A stretch of DNA of 64,000 bases, from NCBI GenBank assembly GCA_030152305.1, contig JASKOM010000008.1:1-64000 (forward strand). The letters are read 5' to 3'. Below are positions 35,240-44,828 of the stretch, piece by piece. The stretch's first letter is position 1; the number at the start of each line of letters is the position of its first letter. The notes under the pieces were generated by a model that did no database searches, was not told the origin of the DNA, and saw nothing but the letters and a program-made list of their open reading frames with translations. Source of the stretch: Campylobacterota bacterium (GTDB taxonomy: Bacteria; Campylobacterota; Campylobacteria; Campylobacterales; Thiovulaceae). The translations under genes were made by a program, and so were the position numbers.

Positions 35240-36298
35240 TTATATTCGTTCGAAATTTATTCTTGGATCAATTATTTTATATAAAATATCTCCTAATAAA
35301 TTTGCAATTAAGCCAATTAAAGTAAATATATATAATATGCCAAATATTAATGGATAATCTCTATTTAAAATTGCTTCGTAACCTAATAAACCTAATCCAT
35401 CCAATGAAAAAATTATTTCTATTAAAATCGATCCTCCTAAAACAGTGGCTATTAATGTCGTTGGAATTCCAGATATAACAATTAACATGCTATTTCTAAA
35501 AACATGACCCCATAAAACAGAATTTTCATTTAAGCCTTTTGCTCTTGCAGTAATTACATAGCCTTTATTAAGTTCGTCAATAAAAGAATTTTTTGTCAAA
35601 AGTGTTAAAGTTGCCAATGAGCCTAACGACAAAGAAATAGTTGGTAAAAATATATGCCATAAAATATCTAAGAATTTATCAAAGTTATTCATAAGTTCAA
35701 AATTATCAGAATACAAACCTCGCATTGGAAAGATTTGCAAAAAAGAACTTGAAGCGAAAAATATCAATAAAGCAATAGCTAATAAAAATGGTGGAATTGC
35801 AGTTATTATTCCCAAAACAAAAGTTGAGTAATTATCAAGTTTAGAACTATTATTTTTTGCTTTCCAAATTCCAAGAGGAACAGCTATAAAATATATAAAC
35901 AAAATCGATAAAAGTCCAATTGATAACGAAACATTTATTTTTTCTAAAATTAATTCAGATATAGGCTTTCGTAAAATTAAACTTTCTCCAAAATTAAAAC
36001 TTAAATAATTTAATAACATATTTACATATCGTTCTTCGATTGGTTTATCAAAACCAAAACTTTTTTCTAGTTCTTTTCGAATATTTTCATCGATCGAACT
36101 TGTATTTTTATTATTTATTAATTCATGTTTGCTAGAAGCGACAGAATCTAAACCCGATGAGGTTTCACCTGATAATTTTGCAATAATATTTTCGATTGGA
36201 CCACCAGGAGAAAGTTGAACAATAAAAAAATTAATTGAAATAATTGCGATTAATGTTGGAATAACTAATCCAAATCGTTTTAATATATATATAGTCAT
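35240..36298 (-). CDS. YejB-like peptide ABC transporter permease
   Basis: A 352-residue inner-membrane permease of the dipeptide/oligopeptide type. It has an N-terminal segment ending LSPGGPIENI, about six hydrophobic segments and the EAA-loop region YVITARAKGLNENSVLWGHVFRN. The length and the insertion after the first membrane segment favour YejB over DppB. No partner permease (YejE), ATPase (YejF) or binding protein (YejA) is adjacent, so the rest of the transporter must lie elsewhere or be lost. Confidence 0.85.
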   Translation of the reverse strand: MTIYILKRFGLVIPTLIAIISINFFIVQLSPGGPIENIIAKLSGETSSGLDSVASSKHELINNKNTSSIDENIRKELEKSFGFDKPIEERYVNMLLNYLSFNFGESLILRKPISELILEKINVSLSIGLLSILFIYFIAVPLGIWKAKNNSSKLDNYSTFVLGIITAIPPFLLAIALLIFFASSSFLQIFPMRGLYSDNFELMNNFDKFLDILWHIFLPTISLSLGSLATLTLLTKNSFIDELNKGYVITARAKGLNENSVLWGHVFRNSMLIVISGIPTTLIATVLGGSILIEIIFSLDGLGLLGYEAILNRDYPLIFGILYIFTLIGLIANLLGDILYKIIDPRINFERI

Positions 36299-36468
36299 AG
36301 ATATTTATATAATTCCTAAGTATTTAATTTAAATGTATTTTAATAAATGCTTACTGAAAGTTGTATAAACAAAATATTTATTATTCAAACATTAAGTATC
36401 TTCGCTAAATATATGTTATAAGAAAAAAATATTATAATTTTGCTTAATTTTTTTTTAAAGGAGTCTCT

Positions 36469-37659
36469 TTGGAGGCATCGCAGATCGTCTATATTATAGA
36501 CACTTTGTTTATTATTTTTTCAGCAACACTCATTATTTTAATGGCTCCAGGTTTCGCAATGCTCGAAGCTGGGCTAGTTAGAACAAAAAATGTTACTTCA
36601 GTTCTCACTGGCAATGTTTTATTATATGCTGTTACTTCAATGGTGTTTTTGCTTTGGGGCTATAATTTTATGTTTTCAAACGGCGGTTTATTCTTAAACG
36701 GAGTTGAAAACAGTTCAGGATATAGTTTATATGCCGTATTATTTTTTCAAATGGCTTTTGTCAGCAAAACAGTTTCGATTATCAGTGGTGGAGTTTCAGA
36801 ACGAATTAGAATCGTTCCATTTATGATTTTTGCTATTTTTATGTCTGGATTAATTTATCCAATGATTGGACACTGGACTTGGGGCGGTGGATTTTTAAAA
36901 GATCTTCACGATTTAGCAGGTTCAACAGTTATTCATTCTGTTGGCGGTTGGGCTTTATTGGCAATAGTTTTAATTCTCGGAGCGAGAAAGGGTCGTTATG
37001 CAAAAAATGGAGCAGTTCGAGTTATTCCAGCTTCGAATATTCCATTGGTAACTCTTGGCGGTTTATTATTATGGATCGGTTGGTTTGGTTTTAACGGCGG
37101 ATCTGTTTTATCGATTGGAAGTATCGAAAAAGCTGATTTAGTCGCAAAAGTTATAATTAATACAAATACAGCAGGTTTATCTGGAGCAATAATAACAGCG
37201 ATTGCCGTATATTTAAAATATAAAAAATTAGATATCACGATGATTTTAAACGGTGCATTAGGCGGTCTTGTTGCAATTACAGCTGGAGCTGATGTCGTCG
37301 GATTATGGGAACCAATCGCTATTGGTGCAATCGGTGGAATTCTCGTTGTTATCGCTGTTCCATTATTTGATAGATTCAAAATAGATGATCCAGTTGGAGC
37401 TTTATCAGTTCATCTTGTAAATGGAATTTGGGGAACTTTAGCCGTAGCTATTTTTGCAGATTTTAGCTTTTTAACTCAATTAAAAGCCGTTGCAATTATT
37501 GGTCTTGCAACTTTTTCGATTACATTTATAATTATTTATATATTAAATAAATTAATTGGTTTAAGAGCAAGTGAAGAAGCTGAATATGATGGACTTGATA
37601 TTTCAGAAACTGGTGTTGAAAGTTATCCAGAATTTAATAAATCAAAATTAGGTATTTAA
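36469..37659 (+). CDS. amtB: Ammonium transporter
   Basis: A 396-residue channel with eleven or so membrane segments and family landmarks APGFAMLEAGLV, the twin-His region VHSVGGWALLA-like (STVIHSVGGW), GTLIIGWFGFN-like (LLLWIGWFGFNGGS) and the second His in HLVNGIWGTLAVA. The start is TTG at 36469 with AAAGGAG in good position. No glnK lies beside it. It is a single-gene unit between the divergent permease and a hairpin. Confidence 0.94.
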   Translation: MEASQIVYIIDTLFIIFSATLIILMAPGFAMLEAGLVRTKNVTSVLTGNVLLYAVTSMVFLLWGYNFMFSNGGLFLNGVENSSGYSLYAVLFFQMAFVSKTVSIISGGVSERIRIVPFMIFAIFMSGLIYPMIGHWTWGGGFLKDLHDLAGSTVIHSVGGWALLAIVLILGARKGRYAKNGAVRVIPASNIPLVTLGGLLLWIGWFGFNGGSVLSIGSIEKADLVAKVIINTNTAGLSGAIITAIAVYLKYKKLDITMILNGALGGLVAITAGADVVGLWEPIAIGAIGGILVVIAVPLFDRFKIDDPVGALSVHLVNGIWGTLAVAIFADFSFLTQLKAVAIIGLATFSITFIIIYILNKLIGLRASEEAEYDGLDISETGVESYPEFNKSKLGI

Positions 37660-37673
37660 CCTTTTTGTATAAT

Positions 37674-37694
37674 CCCCTAGCTTTTGCTATGGGG
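37674..37694. terminator. Hairpin terminator between amtB and nusA
   Basis: CCCC-TAG and CTA-T-GGGG pair around CTTTTG, with one bulged T. It lies 14 nt after the amtB stop and 43 nt beyond the nusA stop, so it may work in both directions. Confidence 0.65.
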
Positions 37695-37737
37695 AATATG
37701 TCAATGTTTTTTTAACAAATTTATCAAAAACTAATAA

Positions 37738-38886
37738 TTATTTAAATAAATTTCCTAAAACTTCGTGAACCGAACTTTTTCGTTCTGTTTCAGTTTTTTG
37801 TTCTTCATTTTGATCAATTAATCTAATATCATAACCTGTAAGCATTTTTGCAAGTTTTAAATTCATTCCACCTTTACCAATTGCTTTGCCTCTTTCAACT
37901 GGTTGAAGAGTAACATATGCAACTTGAATAGTTTCATTTTGCTCATCTTTTTCTTCAACTAACTTAACAGAATCAATAGTCGCAGGAGATAAACTATTTT
38001 TAATATATATATCTGGTGCTGAATTATAAGTAATACAATCGATAATTTCATGATTTAGTTCGGCTGAAATCGAATTAATTCTAATACCTTTAGCACCAAT
38101 TACTGCTGAAACTGGATCTATTTTTGGATTATTACTACTAACAGAAACTTTAGCTTTTTTGCCTGGAATTCTTGCTATATTATGAACTACAACTGCTCCA
38201 TCTTTTATTTCAGGAATTGCTAATTGCAATAAGTTTTCTAGAAATTTTGGACTTGTTCGCGAAAGTTCAATAGTTATCGAGCCTTTATCATCTTTCTCAA
38301 TTAAAACATATTTAATAATAGCTGAAATCCAATCGCCTACTCTATAAAATTCATCACCTATTTTATCTCTTTGACGAATTACGGCTTTAATATGTTCATC
38401 ATTTATATCTAAAATGGTTGAACCATCTTCATGTAAATGAACAACTTTTGCTGTAATTTTTTCACCAATTTTACTTTTATAATAAAAATATAATGATTGT
38501 CCTTTTATTTCTTTTATAGCTCTATCGATATTCGTAGATAATAATTCTGAACCATTTCTTCCAAAAGCACTTAAATCATATTTAAACTCTATTTTTTCAC
38601 CTATTCTTAAATCTCGTCGTTTGCTTTTTTCAATCGCATTTTTTAAATAAATAAATCCTTCAGCAGGTTGTCTTGAAGAATCATGAACTATTTCAAAAAC
38701 TTCATATACAGCTGGTTGTTTTGATATTAAATCAACTTCAAATCTTCCTCTAACTATTGTTGAAGGTGGATGTAAAATTTTTTTCGCTGTTTGAATTACT
38801 GCCATTCTTATAGCTTTTTCAACTCTTTCTCTTTCGAGATTATTTTCTTTAGAAAGAGCATTAATTATACTGTTTAAATCTTCCAT
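37738..38886 (-). CDS. nusA: Transcription elongation/termination factor NusA
   Basis: The 382-residue protein has the N-terminal RNA-polymerase-binding domain, an S1 domain (about 130-200) and two KH domains. The first contains DPVSAVIGAKGIRINSI and the second RGKAIGKGGMNLKLAKMLTG. The acidic C-terminal repeats of E. coli NusA are absent, as is common outside gammaproteobacteria. No rimP or infB is linked. A structured RNA-like element lies 34 nt upstream of the ATG, on the same strand. Confidence 0.94.
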   Translation of the reverse strand: MEDLNSIINALSKENNLERERVEKAIRMAVIQTAKKILHPPSTIVRGRFEVDLISKQPAVYEVFEIVHDSSRQPAEGFIYLKNAIEKSKRRDLRIGEKIEFKYDLSAFGRNGSELLSTNIDRAIKEIKGQSLYFYYKSKIGEKITAKVVHLHEDGSTILDINDEHIKAVIRQRDKIGDEFYRVGDWISAIIKYVLIEKDDKGSITIELSRTSPKFLENLLQLAIPEIKDGAVVVHNIARIPGKKAKVSVSSNNPKIDPVSAVIGAKGIRINSISAELNHEIIDCITYNSAPDIYIKNSLSPATIDSVKLVEEKDEQNETIQVAYVTLQPVERGKAIGKGGMNLKLAKMLTGYDIRLIDQNEEQKTETERKSSVHEVLGNLFK

Positions 38887-38919
38887 ATACTAAACCAATC
38901 CATTTTTCTTAATCATTAT

Positions 38920-38977
38920 TAACTGCGAGTTTGCACTCGGGGAGATCTCCCAAAGCTTTCAACACAATGTTAAAAGC
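38920..38977 (-). ncRNA. Candidate structured RNA element, copy B (nusA leader)
   Basis: On the minus strand the stems are P1 GCTTTTAACA/TGTTGAAAGC (38968-38977 with 38955-38964), P2 GGGA/TCCC (38948-38951 with 38940-38943) and P3 CGAG/CTCG (38936-38939 with 38926-38929), ending in AGTTA. The core GCTTTGGGAGATNTCCCCGAG is shared with copy A at 31095-31156. Two P1 pairs differ from copy A and remain paired. The element would be in the nusA leader, so control of nusA expression is one possibility. Confidence 0.6.
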
Positions 38978-39264
38978 AACAAATATTTCTCTATTTAATT
39001 AACAGATCACTTTTGCTTATTCCTGCTTCAGATACAAAAATAATTCTTTTACTTTATCTTTAAAGTTATTTACAACTTAAATACTATGTATATATACTTT
39101 TCTTAGAATTTATTAATGAACTACTGCATGTTTGCTATTTATCTACTAGCATTAAAAACAGGATAATGGAAAATTATATCACAACGGCTGTTATTTTTTG
39201 TTAAACGATAGTATCTTTTATGTTATTTATCAAATTATTTATTTCTGTGTTTGATTCTAATTTT
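38978..39264. other. Non-coding stretch upstream of the nusA leader element
   Basis: With the element this forms a 378-bp gap between nusA and the next gene. No ORF or known RNA was recognised. It is A/T-rich throughout and probably contains the nusA promoter, but no single -10 stands out. Confidence 0.4.
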
Positions 39265-39639
39265 TTAATCTCTAAGCCGACTAAGAATTAATCTTTTTGT
39301 TACCAATAATTTTTGAATTAAATCTTTTAATTGATGTCCGCCTTTTGGATATGTTTCTATTAATTCTCGATAATTTATTATTCTTTCATCTATTAATTTA
39401 GATAATTTTTCAGCAAACAATGAGATATTAGCTATTCTTTTTGATTCTGCTAATATATCTGCGATTAATAATTCTCTATTTTTCATTGAAAGCGAATTCA
39501 ATCCAATTTCTTTACCTATTTTTAATAATTCAGCTGATGAAATATATAAACCTGAAAAAAAAGTATTTAATAAATGTCCTTCTATTCCGCCATATATCGA
39601 AACTATTTCATCTTGTTCTTTTTTATTATATTTTTTCAT
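39265..39639 (-). CDS. Small helical protein of unknown function
   Basis: A 124-residue, largely helical, soluble protein with many charged residues. It has a good AGGAG ribosome site before the ATG. It lies 24 nt downstream of dprA on the same strand, so it is probably co-transcribed with it. No motif was recognised. Confidence 0.6.
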   Translation of the reverse strand: MKKYNKKEQDEIVSIYGGIEGHLLNTFFSGLYISSAELLKIGKEIGLNSLSMKNRELLIADILAESKRIANISLFAEKLSKLIDERIINYRELIETYPKGGHQLKDLIQKLLVTKRLILSRLRD

Positions 39640-39663
39640 GATTAATAAAACTCCTATATTTAA

Positions 39664-40494
39664 TTAAATAATTACTTTTACGATTCCATTTGAAATTTCT
39701 ATTTCTCCGAATAATTCTCTTTCAAATAGCTTATCTCCAAATTTTCTAAATGCTTCTTCGTATGTTGGATTTTTCGAACAATATTTTAAGACCTCATCGT
39801 TATATTTTGCTTCATGACTATTATTTTTATCTGTTTCTGTTTTGTCTTTATAATTAATACCAACACCTAAAAGCATTTTAATGTTAGAAACAAAGTCATG
39901 TATATCAACAATTAATTTTGCATGTCCTGAAGTTAAATATTGAGTTGTTGCCATTGATTCACCAAGTCGATGAGGTATAACATAAATAGGTTTTCCCATT
40001 TCTTTGGCAAGTCTCATTGTTTGAGAAGTTCCACTATCTAAATCAGCTTCAATTGCGATAACAACGGAACTCAAACCAACCATTAATCGATTTCGTCCAA
40101 TAAATTTCATTGGATGAGCAGGAACATTTTTTTCATATTCAGATAATAATAAACCGTTGTTGGCAATATCGATAATATCTTTTTCGTTACCTTTTGGATA
40201 AATATAATCGAGAGAATTTGCCATGACAGCTATTGTATTTGGAAGAGATGCACGATGAACAACGATATCAATGCCGAAAGCTCCGCCACTGATAACAGCA
40301 ATTCCGTTTTGTGAAAGAACCGATGCTAAATTCTTTGCGATTTCTCTACTATATTGTAAAGGATTGCGACTGCCAACAATTGCGATTTTTGGCAAATTTA
40401 ACAGTTCTGAATTACCAACAAAATAAAGTTCTTGAGGTGGTTTTGATATGTCCCTCAAAGAGTGAGGGATACTAGAAAGTCTTGAAATATTCAA
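39664..40494 (-). CDS. dprA: DNA processing protein DprA
   Basis: Binds incoming single-stranded DNA during transformation and loads RecA. The 276-residue protein has the Rossmann-like core: AIVGSRNPLQYS, SGGAFGIDIVVHRASL, YPKGNEKD, FIGRNRLMVGLSSVVIAIEA and the SGTSQTM block. The start is TTG at 40494 without a clear ribosome site, 6 nt after the small gene upstream. A 7-bp G/C-rich hairpin (40451-40469) lies 25 nt into the gene. It contains two GATGAGGT octamers. Confidence 0.94.
   Translation of the reverse strand: MNISRLSSIPHSLRDISKPPQELYFVGNSELLNLPKIAIVGSRNPLQYSREIAKNLASVLSQNGIAVISGGAFGIDIVVHRASLPNTIAVMANSLDYIYPKGNEKDIIDIANNGLLLSEYEKNVPAHPMKFIGRNRLMVGLSSVVIAIEADLDSGTSQTMRLAKEMGKPIYVIPHRLGESMATTQYLTSGHAKLIVDIHDFVSNIKMLLGVGINYKDKTETDKNNSHEAKYNDEVLKYCSKNPTYEEAFRKFGDKLFERELFGEIEISNGIVKVII
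40451..40469 (-). promoter_or_regulatory. G/C-rich hairpin inside the 5' end of dprA
   Basis: TCCCTCA pairs with TGAGGGA around a 5-nt loop (7 bp), 25 nt after the dprA start codon. Such G/C runs are rare in this genome. It could slow translation initiation of dprA, whose TTG start also lacks a clear ribosome site. Confidence 0.35.
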
Positions 40495-40500
40495 GAATAA

Positions 40501-40710
40501 TTAATTAAGATTAACTTCGATAACGACTAATTCTTCAGAACTATTTTGAACAACTGAAAAATTATGTTTTTTACAAAAAGTTTCATTCATTTCTTCAGCT
40601 AAAGCTTGAGCTTCTTTAATTGCATCTTCCATTGATTCGAAAGATTGAGACTCTTTTATGTTAGCTCGTTTTGCACAGCCACACATTTTTGCCATTTTTA
40701 CAGTTACCAT
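40501..40710 (-). CDS. Small Cys-containing protein of unknown function
   Basis: A 69-residue protein with a CGC motif near the N-terminus and another Cys in the middle (NETFCKKHNF), an acidic helix and a beta-like ending (ELVVIEVNLN). The ATG at 40710 has an AAAGGA site at a good distance. It lies just upstream of dprA and may be translated with it. Metal binding is conceivable but not shown. Confidence 0.6.
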   Translation of the reverse strand: MVTVKMAKMCGCAKRANIKESQSFESMEDAIKEAQALAEEMNETFCKKHNFSVVQNSSEELVVIEVNLN

Positions 40711-40820
40711 AATAAATATTCCTTTTAATTTAATTAAAAAATTATAGTGAAATTATAGACAAAGTTGTTAAAATTAAATGAAAATAACGAAATTAAAATT
40801 TAGATTTAAGGTAATTAATT

Positions 40821-42248
40821 ATGAACTTAATAACAAAAGCAAAAATATTTTTCGGAAGTCGTGAAGTTGATCGAGAAAATATTCGAGAAGTAAAATCTCC
40901 GTATTCTTATCAAACTGTTTCGACTCATCCAATTTGCGATATAAACGATGTCGATGAAATTTTAAATATTGCTAAAAATAATTTAAAATTTGCCAGAGAA
41001 CAAAAATTATCTAAACGATGTGATTGGCTTCTTGATGTGGCTAATAAATTATTAATTAATCGTGAAGATTTTGCAAAAACGATAACCGATGAGGTCGGCA
41101 AACCAATTTCTTTTTCTAGAATCGAAGTTGATCGTTGTATCGAAACTATAAAATTATCAGCTGAAACAATGCGAAATATGAACGGCGAAACGATAAATAG
41201 CGATGCAATGAATAGCGGAAAAAAGACTATTGCATTTTGGCGACGAGTTCCCGCTGGTGTAATTGTTGCGATAACTCCGTTTAATTTTCCGTTAAATTTA
41301 GTCGCTCATAAAATTGCTCCTGCTCTTATTAGCGGAAATTGTGTTGTTCTCAAACCAACTCCTGAAGCTCCGTTAATTGCTTATAAATTAGCAAAATTAT
41401 TTATTGAATCTCCGTTTGCAACTCGAGATGCTCTTTCGTTGGTTTATGGCGATGCCGAAATCGGAAGTCGTCTTGTAACGAGTGATATTCCACGAGTTAT
41501 TAGTTTTACTGGAAGTGTTCCAGTTGGAAATATTATTTCAAAAAGTGCTGGAATAAAAAAAGTGGCTCTCGAATTAGGCGGAAATTCTGGAACTTTTATC
41601 GATGAAACCGCCGATATCGAATATTCAGCAAAACGATGTTCAATTGGTGCTTTCACGAATGCTGGTCAAGTTTGCATTTCGCTTCAACGAATTTATGTTC
41701 ATAAAAATATTTATAATAAATTTGCCGAGGCATTGGTTCGCGAAACAAATTTATTAAAAGTTGGAAATCCATATGAAAATGATACTTTTATGGGTCCATT
41801 AATTTCTGAAGAATCGGTAAATCGGGCTGTTCGTTGGTTGAATAGTGCGATTAGCGAAGGTGCAAAAGCTTTAACTCCGATTGATCAAAATGGCAAAATA
41901 TTAAAACCTGTTGTTATGGGCGATGTTCGAGATGATATGGCAATTGTTTGCGAAGAAGTTTTTGCTCCAATTGTTAGTTTAATCGCCGTTGATAATTTAG
42001 AAATGGCTATTAATAAATTAAATGATTCGCCTTACGGTTTGCAGTTTTCGATTTTTACGAATAATATAAAAAATATGCAAAAAGCTATCGACGAATTTGA
42101 ATCAGGCGGGATTTTAATTAACGAAATTCCAACTGTAAGATTTGACATTCAGCCATACGGTGGAATAAAATTATCGGGAGTTGGTCGAGAAGGTCCAAGA
42201 TTTGCAATAGAAGAATTTACTGAAATTCAGACAGTTGTAATTGCTTAA
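40821..42248 (+). CDS. NAD(P)-dependent aldehyde dehydrogenase
   Basis: Oxidises an aldehyde to the acid. The 475-residue protein has the family motifs ITPFNFPLNLVAHKIAPAL, FTGSVPVGNII, the catalytic-Glu region ALELGGNSG and the nucleophile Cys in NAGQVCISLQRI. The ending EGPRFAIEEFTE is typical for the lactaldehyde/glyceraldehyde-3-phosphate-type ALDH group. The substrate cannot be read from sequence. It is a single-gene unit. Confidence 0.92.
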   Translation: MNLITKAKIFFGSREVDRENIREVKSPYSYQTVSTHPICDINDVDEILNIAKNNLKFAREQKLSKRCDWLLDVANKLLINREDFAKTITDEVGKPISFSRIEVDRCIETIKLSAETMRNMNGETINSDAMNSGKKTIAFWRRVPAGVIVAITPFNFPLNLVAHKIAPALISGNCVVLKPTPEAPLIAYKLAKLFIESPFATRDALSLVYGDAEIGSRLVTSDIPRVISFTGSVPVGNIISKSAGIKKVALELGGNSGTFIDETADIEYSAKRCSIGAFTNAGQVCISLQRIYVHKNIYNKFAEALVRETNLLKVGNPYENDTFMGPLISEESVNRAVRWLNSAISEGAKALTPIDQNGKILKPVVMGDVRDDMAIVCEEVFAPIVSLIAVDNLEMAINKLNDSPYGLQFSIFTNNIKNMQKAIDEFESGGILINEIPTVRFDIQPYGGIKLSGVGREGPRFAIEEFTEIQTVVIA

Positions 42249-42282
42249 TTAAATTATATATTCAGATTTTTTATATAAAACC

Positions 42283-42294
42283 ATGTGCTATAAT
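42283..42294 (+). promoter_or_regulatory. Probable -10 region for terD-dxs-gdh
   Basis: A perfect TATAAT at 42289-42294, preceded by a TG-containing stretch, 53 nt before terD. No clear -35 is visible, as is usual for A/T-rich promoters in this phylum. Confidence 0.55.
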
Positions 42295-42347
42295 TTAAAC
42301 ACTATGAGATTTGCATCTTAAGTAAATTAATTTAATAAGGAAATTAA

Positions 42348-42962
42348 ATGGCTATAAATTTAACAAAAGGGCAAAAAATAAACCTTGCAAAAAGTAGCGG
42401 TGAACTTTTTAAAGCTTTAAGTTTTGGACTAAATTGGGGATCAATCGAAAAAAAAGGTTGGTTTAGTAATTCAAAAGAAGCTGTTGATCTTGATGGCAGT
42501 TGTGCAATATTTAATAAAAATAAAGAACTTGTTGACATTGTATATTTTGGCAATTTAAAATCTAAAGATGGCTCTGTTAAACATAGTGGCGACGATTTAA
42601 AAGGAGATGAAAAAGGTGATGACGGTATCGATAACGAAACTATTTCGATTGTTCTTGAAACATTAAATCCTGCTGTTGATCAAATCGTTTTTATTTTAAA
42701 TAGCTTTCGAGGTCATGATTTTTCGACAATTCCATTTGCAAGAATAAAAGTTCGCGATGGCATCGGAAATGGAACTTCTGTTATTGCTCAATACGACATA
42801 GCAAAAGATCCAAAATTTAACGGTTTTGTTTCGATGGTTATGGGCAAACTTTATCGCAATCACGAAATAAATAGTTGGGATTTTAAAGCCATTGGCGAAC
42901 CAACGACTGATCAAAAATTAATTGACACTGTTGCAACAGTTAAAAGTTTATATCTTTCGTAA
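42348..42962 (+). CDS. TerD-family protein
   Basis: A 204-residue TerD-like, calcium-binding-type beta sandwich. It begins with INLTKGQKINLAK and has an acidic DLDGSCAIFNKN, GDDLKGDEKGDDG and FILNSFRGHDF, all in expected order. Genes of this family usually sit in tellurite or stress clusters with several paralogues. Here it is alone, 3 nt before dxs, so it is likely on the dxs transcript. Function unknown; a stress role is inferred from family. Confidence 0.88.
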   Translation: MAINLTKGQKINLAKSSGELFKALSFGLNWGSIEKKGWFSNSKEAVDLDGSCAIFNKNKELVDIVYFGNLKSKDGSVKHSGDDLKGDEKGDDGIDNETISIVLETLNPAVDQIVFILNSFRGHDFSTIPFARIKVRDGIGNGTSVIAQYDIAKDPKFNGFVSMVMGKLYRNHEINSWDFKAIGEPTTDQKLIDTVATVKSLYLS

Positions 42963-42965
42963 CAT

Positions 42966-44828
42966 ATGGACAGAAAAAATTATTTAATAAAAAATATAAA
43001 AACTTTAACGATTCACGAATTAGCAGAACTTTCTGAACTAATTCGAAATAGAATCTTAGAAGTTGTTAGCAAAAATGGCGGTCATTTGAGTTCAACACTT
43101 GGAGCAACTGACCTCATCGTTGCAATGCATCATGTTTTCGATTCTGAAAAAGATCCATTTATTTTTGATGTTTCTCATCAAGCTTATGCTCATAAATTAT
43201 TAACAGGTCGCTGGGAAGAATTCGAAACACTTCGACAATGGAACGGTTTAGCAGGTTATACAAAACCGCAAGAATCTATTCATGATTATTATGTTGCTGG
43301 TCATAGTTCAACTTCGATTTCGTTAGCCGTTGGTTCAGCAAAAGCTATAAAATTAAAAGGCGAAGAAAATAAAAGAATTCCAATTGCATTAATCGGCGAC
43401 GGCTCAATGAGTGCAGGAATGGTTTATGAAGCTTTAAACGAATTAGGCGATAGAAAATATCCAGTTATTATTATATTAAATGACAACGAAATGAGTATTT
43501 CGAAACCGATCGGAGCAATTAGCCGAATTTTATCTCGAGCTTTGGCAAGTCGTTTTTATCAAAAAATTAAAAAAAAGACAGAAGATATTCTTACTCATTT
43601 GCCTGAAAGTGCAACATATTTAGCAAAAAGATTCGAAGAAAGTTTCAGATTAATTACACCAGGTTTAATGTTCGAAGAAATGGGAATCGATTATATTGGA
43701 CCAATCGATGGACATGATTTAAGTTCGATTATCGAGAATTTACAATTGGCTAAATCGCTCGGTCGTCCAGTTGTTATTCATGCTCAAACATTAAAAGGCA
43801 AAGGTTACGGCTATTCTGAAGGTTATCTTGAACATTGGCACGGAGTTCCGCCTTTTGATATTAAAACTGGTCAAATTATAAAAAAAGCAAATAAAAAATC
43901 AGCAACTGAAATATTTTCTGAAGAACTTTTGAAACTTGCACGAGAACGAAAAAATATCGTCGGTGTAACGGCAGCAATGCCAAGTGGCACAGGTTTATCA
44001 GCATTAATCGAAGAATTTCCAGATCGATTTTGGGATGTTGCGATTGCTGAACAACATGCTGTAACTTCGATGGGTTCTCTTGCAAAAGAAGGCTTTAAGC
44101 CATTTTGTGCGATTTATTCGACATTTTTGCAAAGAGCTTATGATCAAATTATTCATGATATTTGTTTAATGAATTTGCCAGTCGTATTTGCGATTGATCG
44201 AGGTGGAATTGTTGGCGAAGATGGCGAAACTCATCAAGGAGTTTTTGATTTAAGTTATTTACGAGCAATTCCAAATATTTCGATTTTTGCTCCTCGCGAT
44301 GAATTATCGCTTCGAGATGCTATTAAATTTTCCGCTGATTTTCCGACTCCAATTGCTTTTAGATATCCACGAGGTGCATATTTATTAGATATAAATAACG
44401 ATAATTTTATATTCGAATCTTTTAAATTGGGTAAATCGCAATTATTAAAAAATGGTAATTCAAATGTTATTTTTATCGGTTATGGTAACGGTGTCGGTCG
44501 GGCAGTTCAAACAGCTAAATTATTAAAAGATTTAGATATTGCAATTCTTGATTTGAGATTTTTAAAACCGTTAGACGAAGAATCTATTTTAAAATTAGTT
44601 AATAAATTTAAAAATTGGTTTGTGTTTAGCGATAGTTCTGAAATTGGTGGTGTTGGTTCAGCTTTATTAGAACTTTTTAATAAAAATTATATAAATATTA
44701 ATTTAAAAAGTTTCGAATACGGCGACGAATTTATTTCGCATGGAAAAACTGGTGATGTCGAATTCGAATTAGAAATTTCACCAGAACAATTAAGTAAAAA
44801 AGTTAGGAGCAAACTTGAAAGAATTTAA
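42966..44828 (+). CDS. dxs: 1-deoxy-D-xylulose-5-phosphate synthase
   Basis: First enzyme of the MEP route to isoprenoids. The 620-residue protein has GGHLSSTLGATDLIVA, FDVSHQAYAHKLLTGR, the ThDP motif GDGSMSAGMVYEALN, DGHDLSSIIENL and FAIDRGGIVGEDGETHQG. All domains are present. It follows terD closely and overlaps the glutamate dehydrogenase gene by 14 nt. uppP at 7455 uses a later product of this route. Confidence 0.97.
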   Translation: MDRKNYLIKNIKTLTIHELAELSELIRNRILEVVSKNGGHLSSTLGATDLIVAMHHVFDSEKDPFIFDVSHQAYAHKLLTGRWEEFETLRQWNGLAGYTKPQESIHDYYVAGHSSTSISLAVGSAKAIKLKGEENKRIPIALIGDGSMSAGMVYEALNELGDRKYPVIIILNDNEMSISKPIGAISRILSRALASRFYQKIKKKTEDILTHLPESATYLAKRFEESFRLITPGLMFEEMGIDYIGPIDGHDLSSIIENLQLAKSLGRPVVIHAQTLKGKGYGYSEGYLEHWHGVPPFDIKTGQIIKKANKKSATEIFSEELLKLARERKNIVGVTAAMPSGTGLSALIEEFPDRFWDVAIAEQHAVTSMGSLAKEGFKPFCAIYSTFLQRAYDQIIHDICLMNLPVVFAIDRGGIVGEDGETHQGVFDLSYLRAIPNISIFAPRDELSLRDAIKFSADFPTPIAFRYPRGAYLLDINNDNFIFESFKLGKSQLLKNGNSNVIFIGYGNGVGRAVQTAKLLKDLDIAILDLRFLKPLDEESILKLVNKFKNWFVFSDSSEIGGVGSALLELFNKNYININLKSFEYGDEFISHGKTGDVEFELEISPEQLSKKVRSKLERI

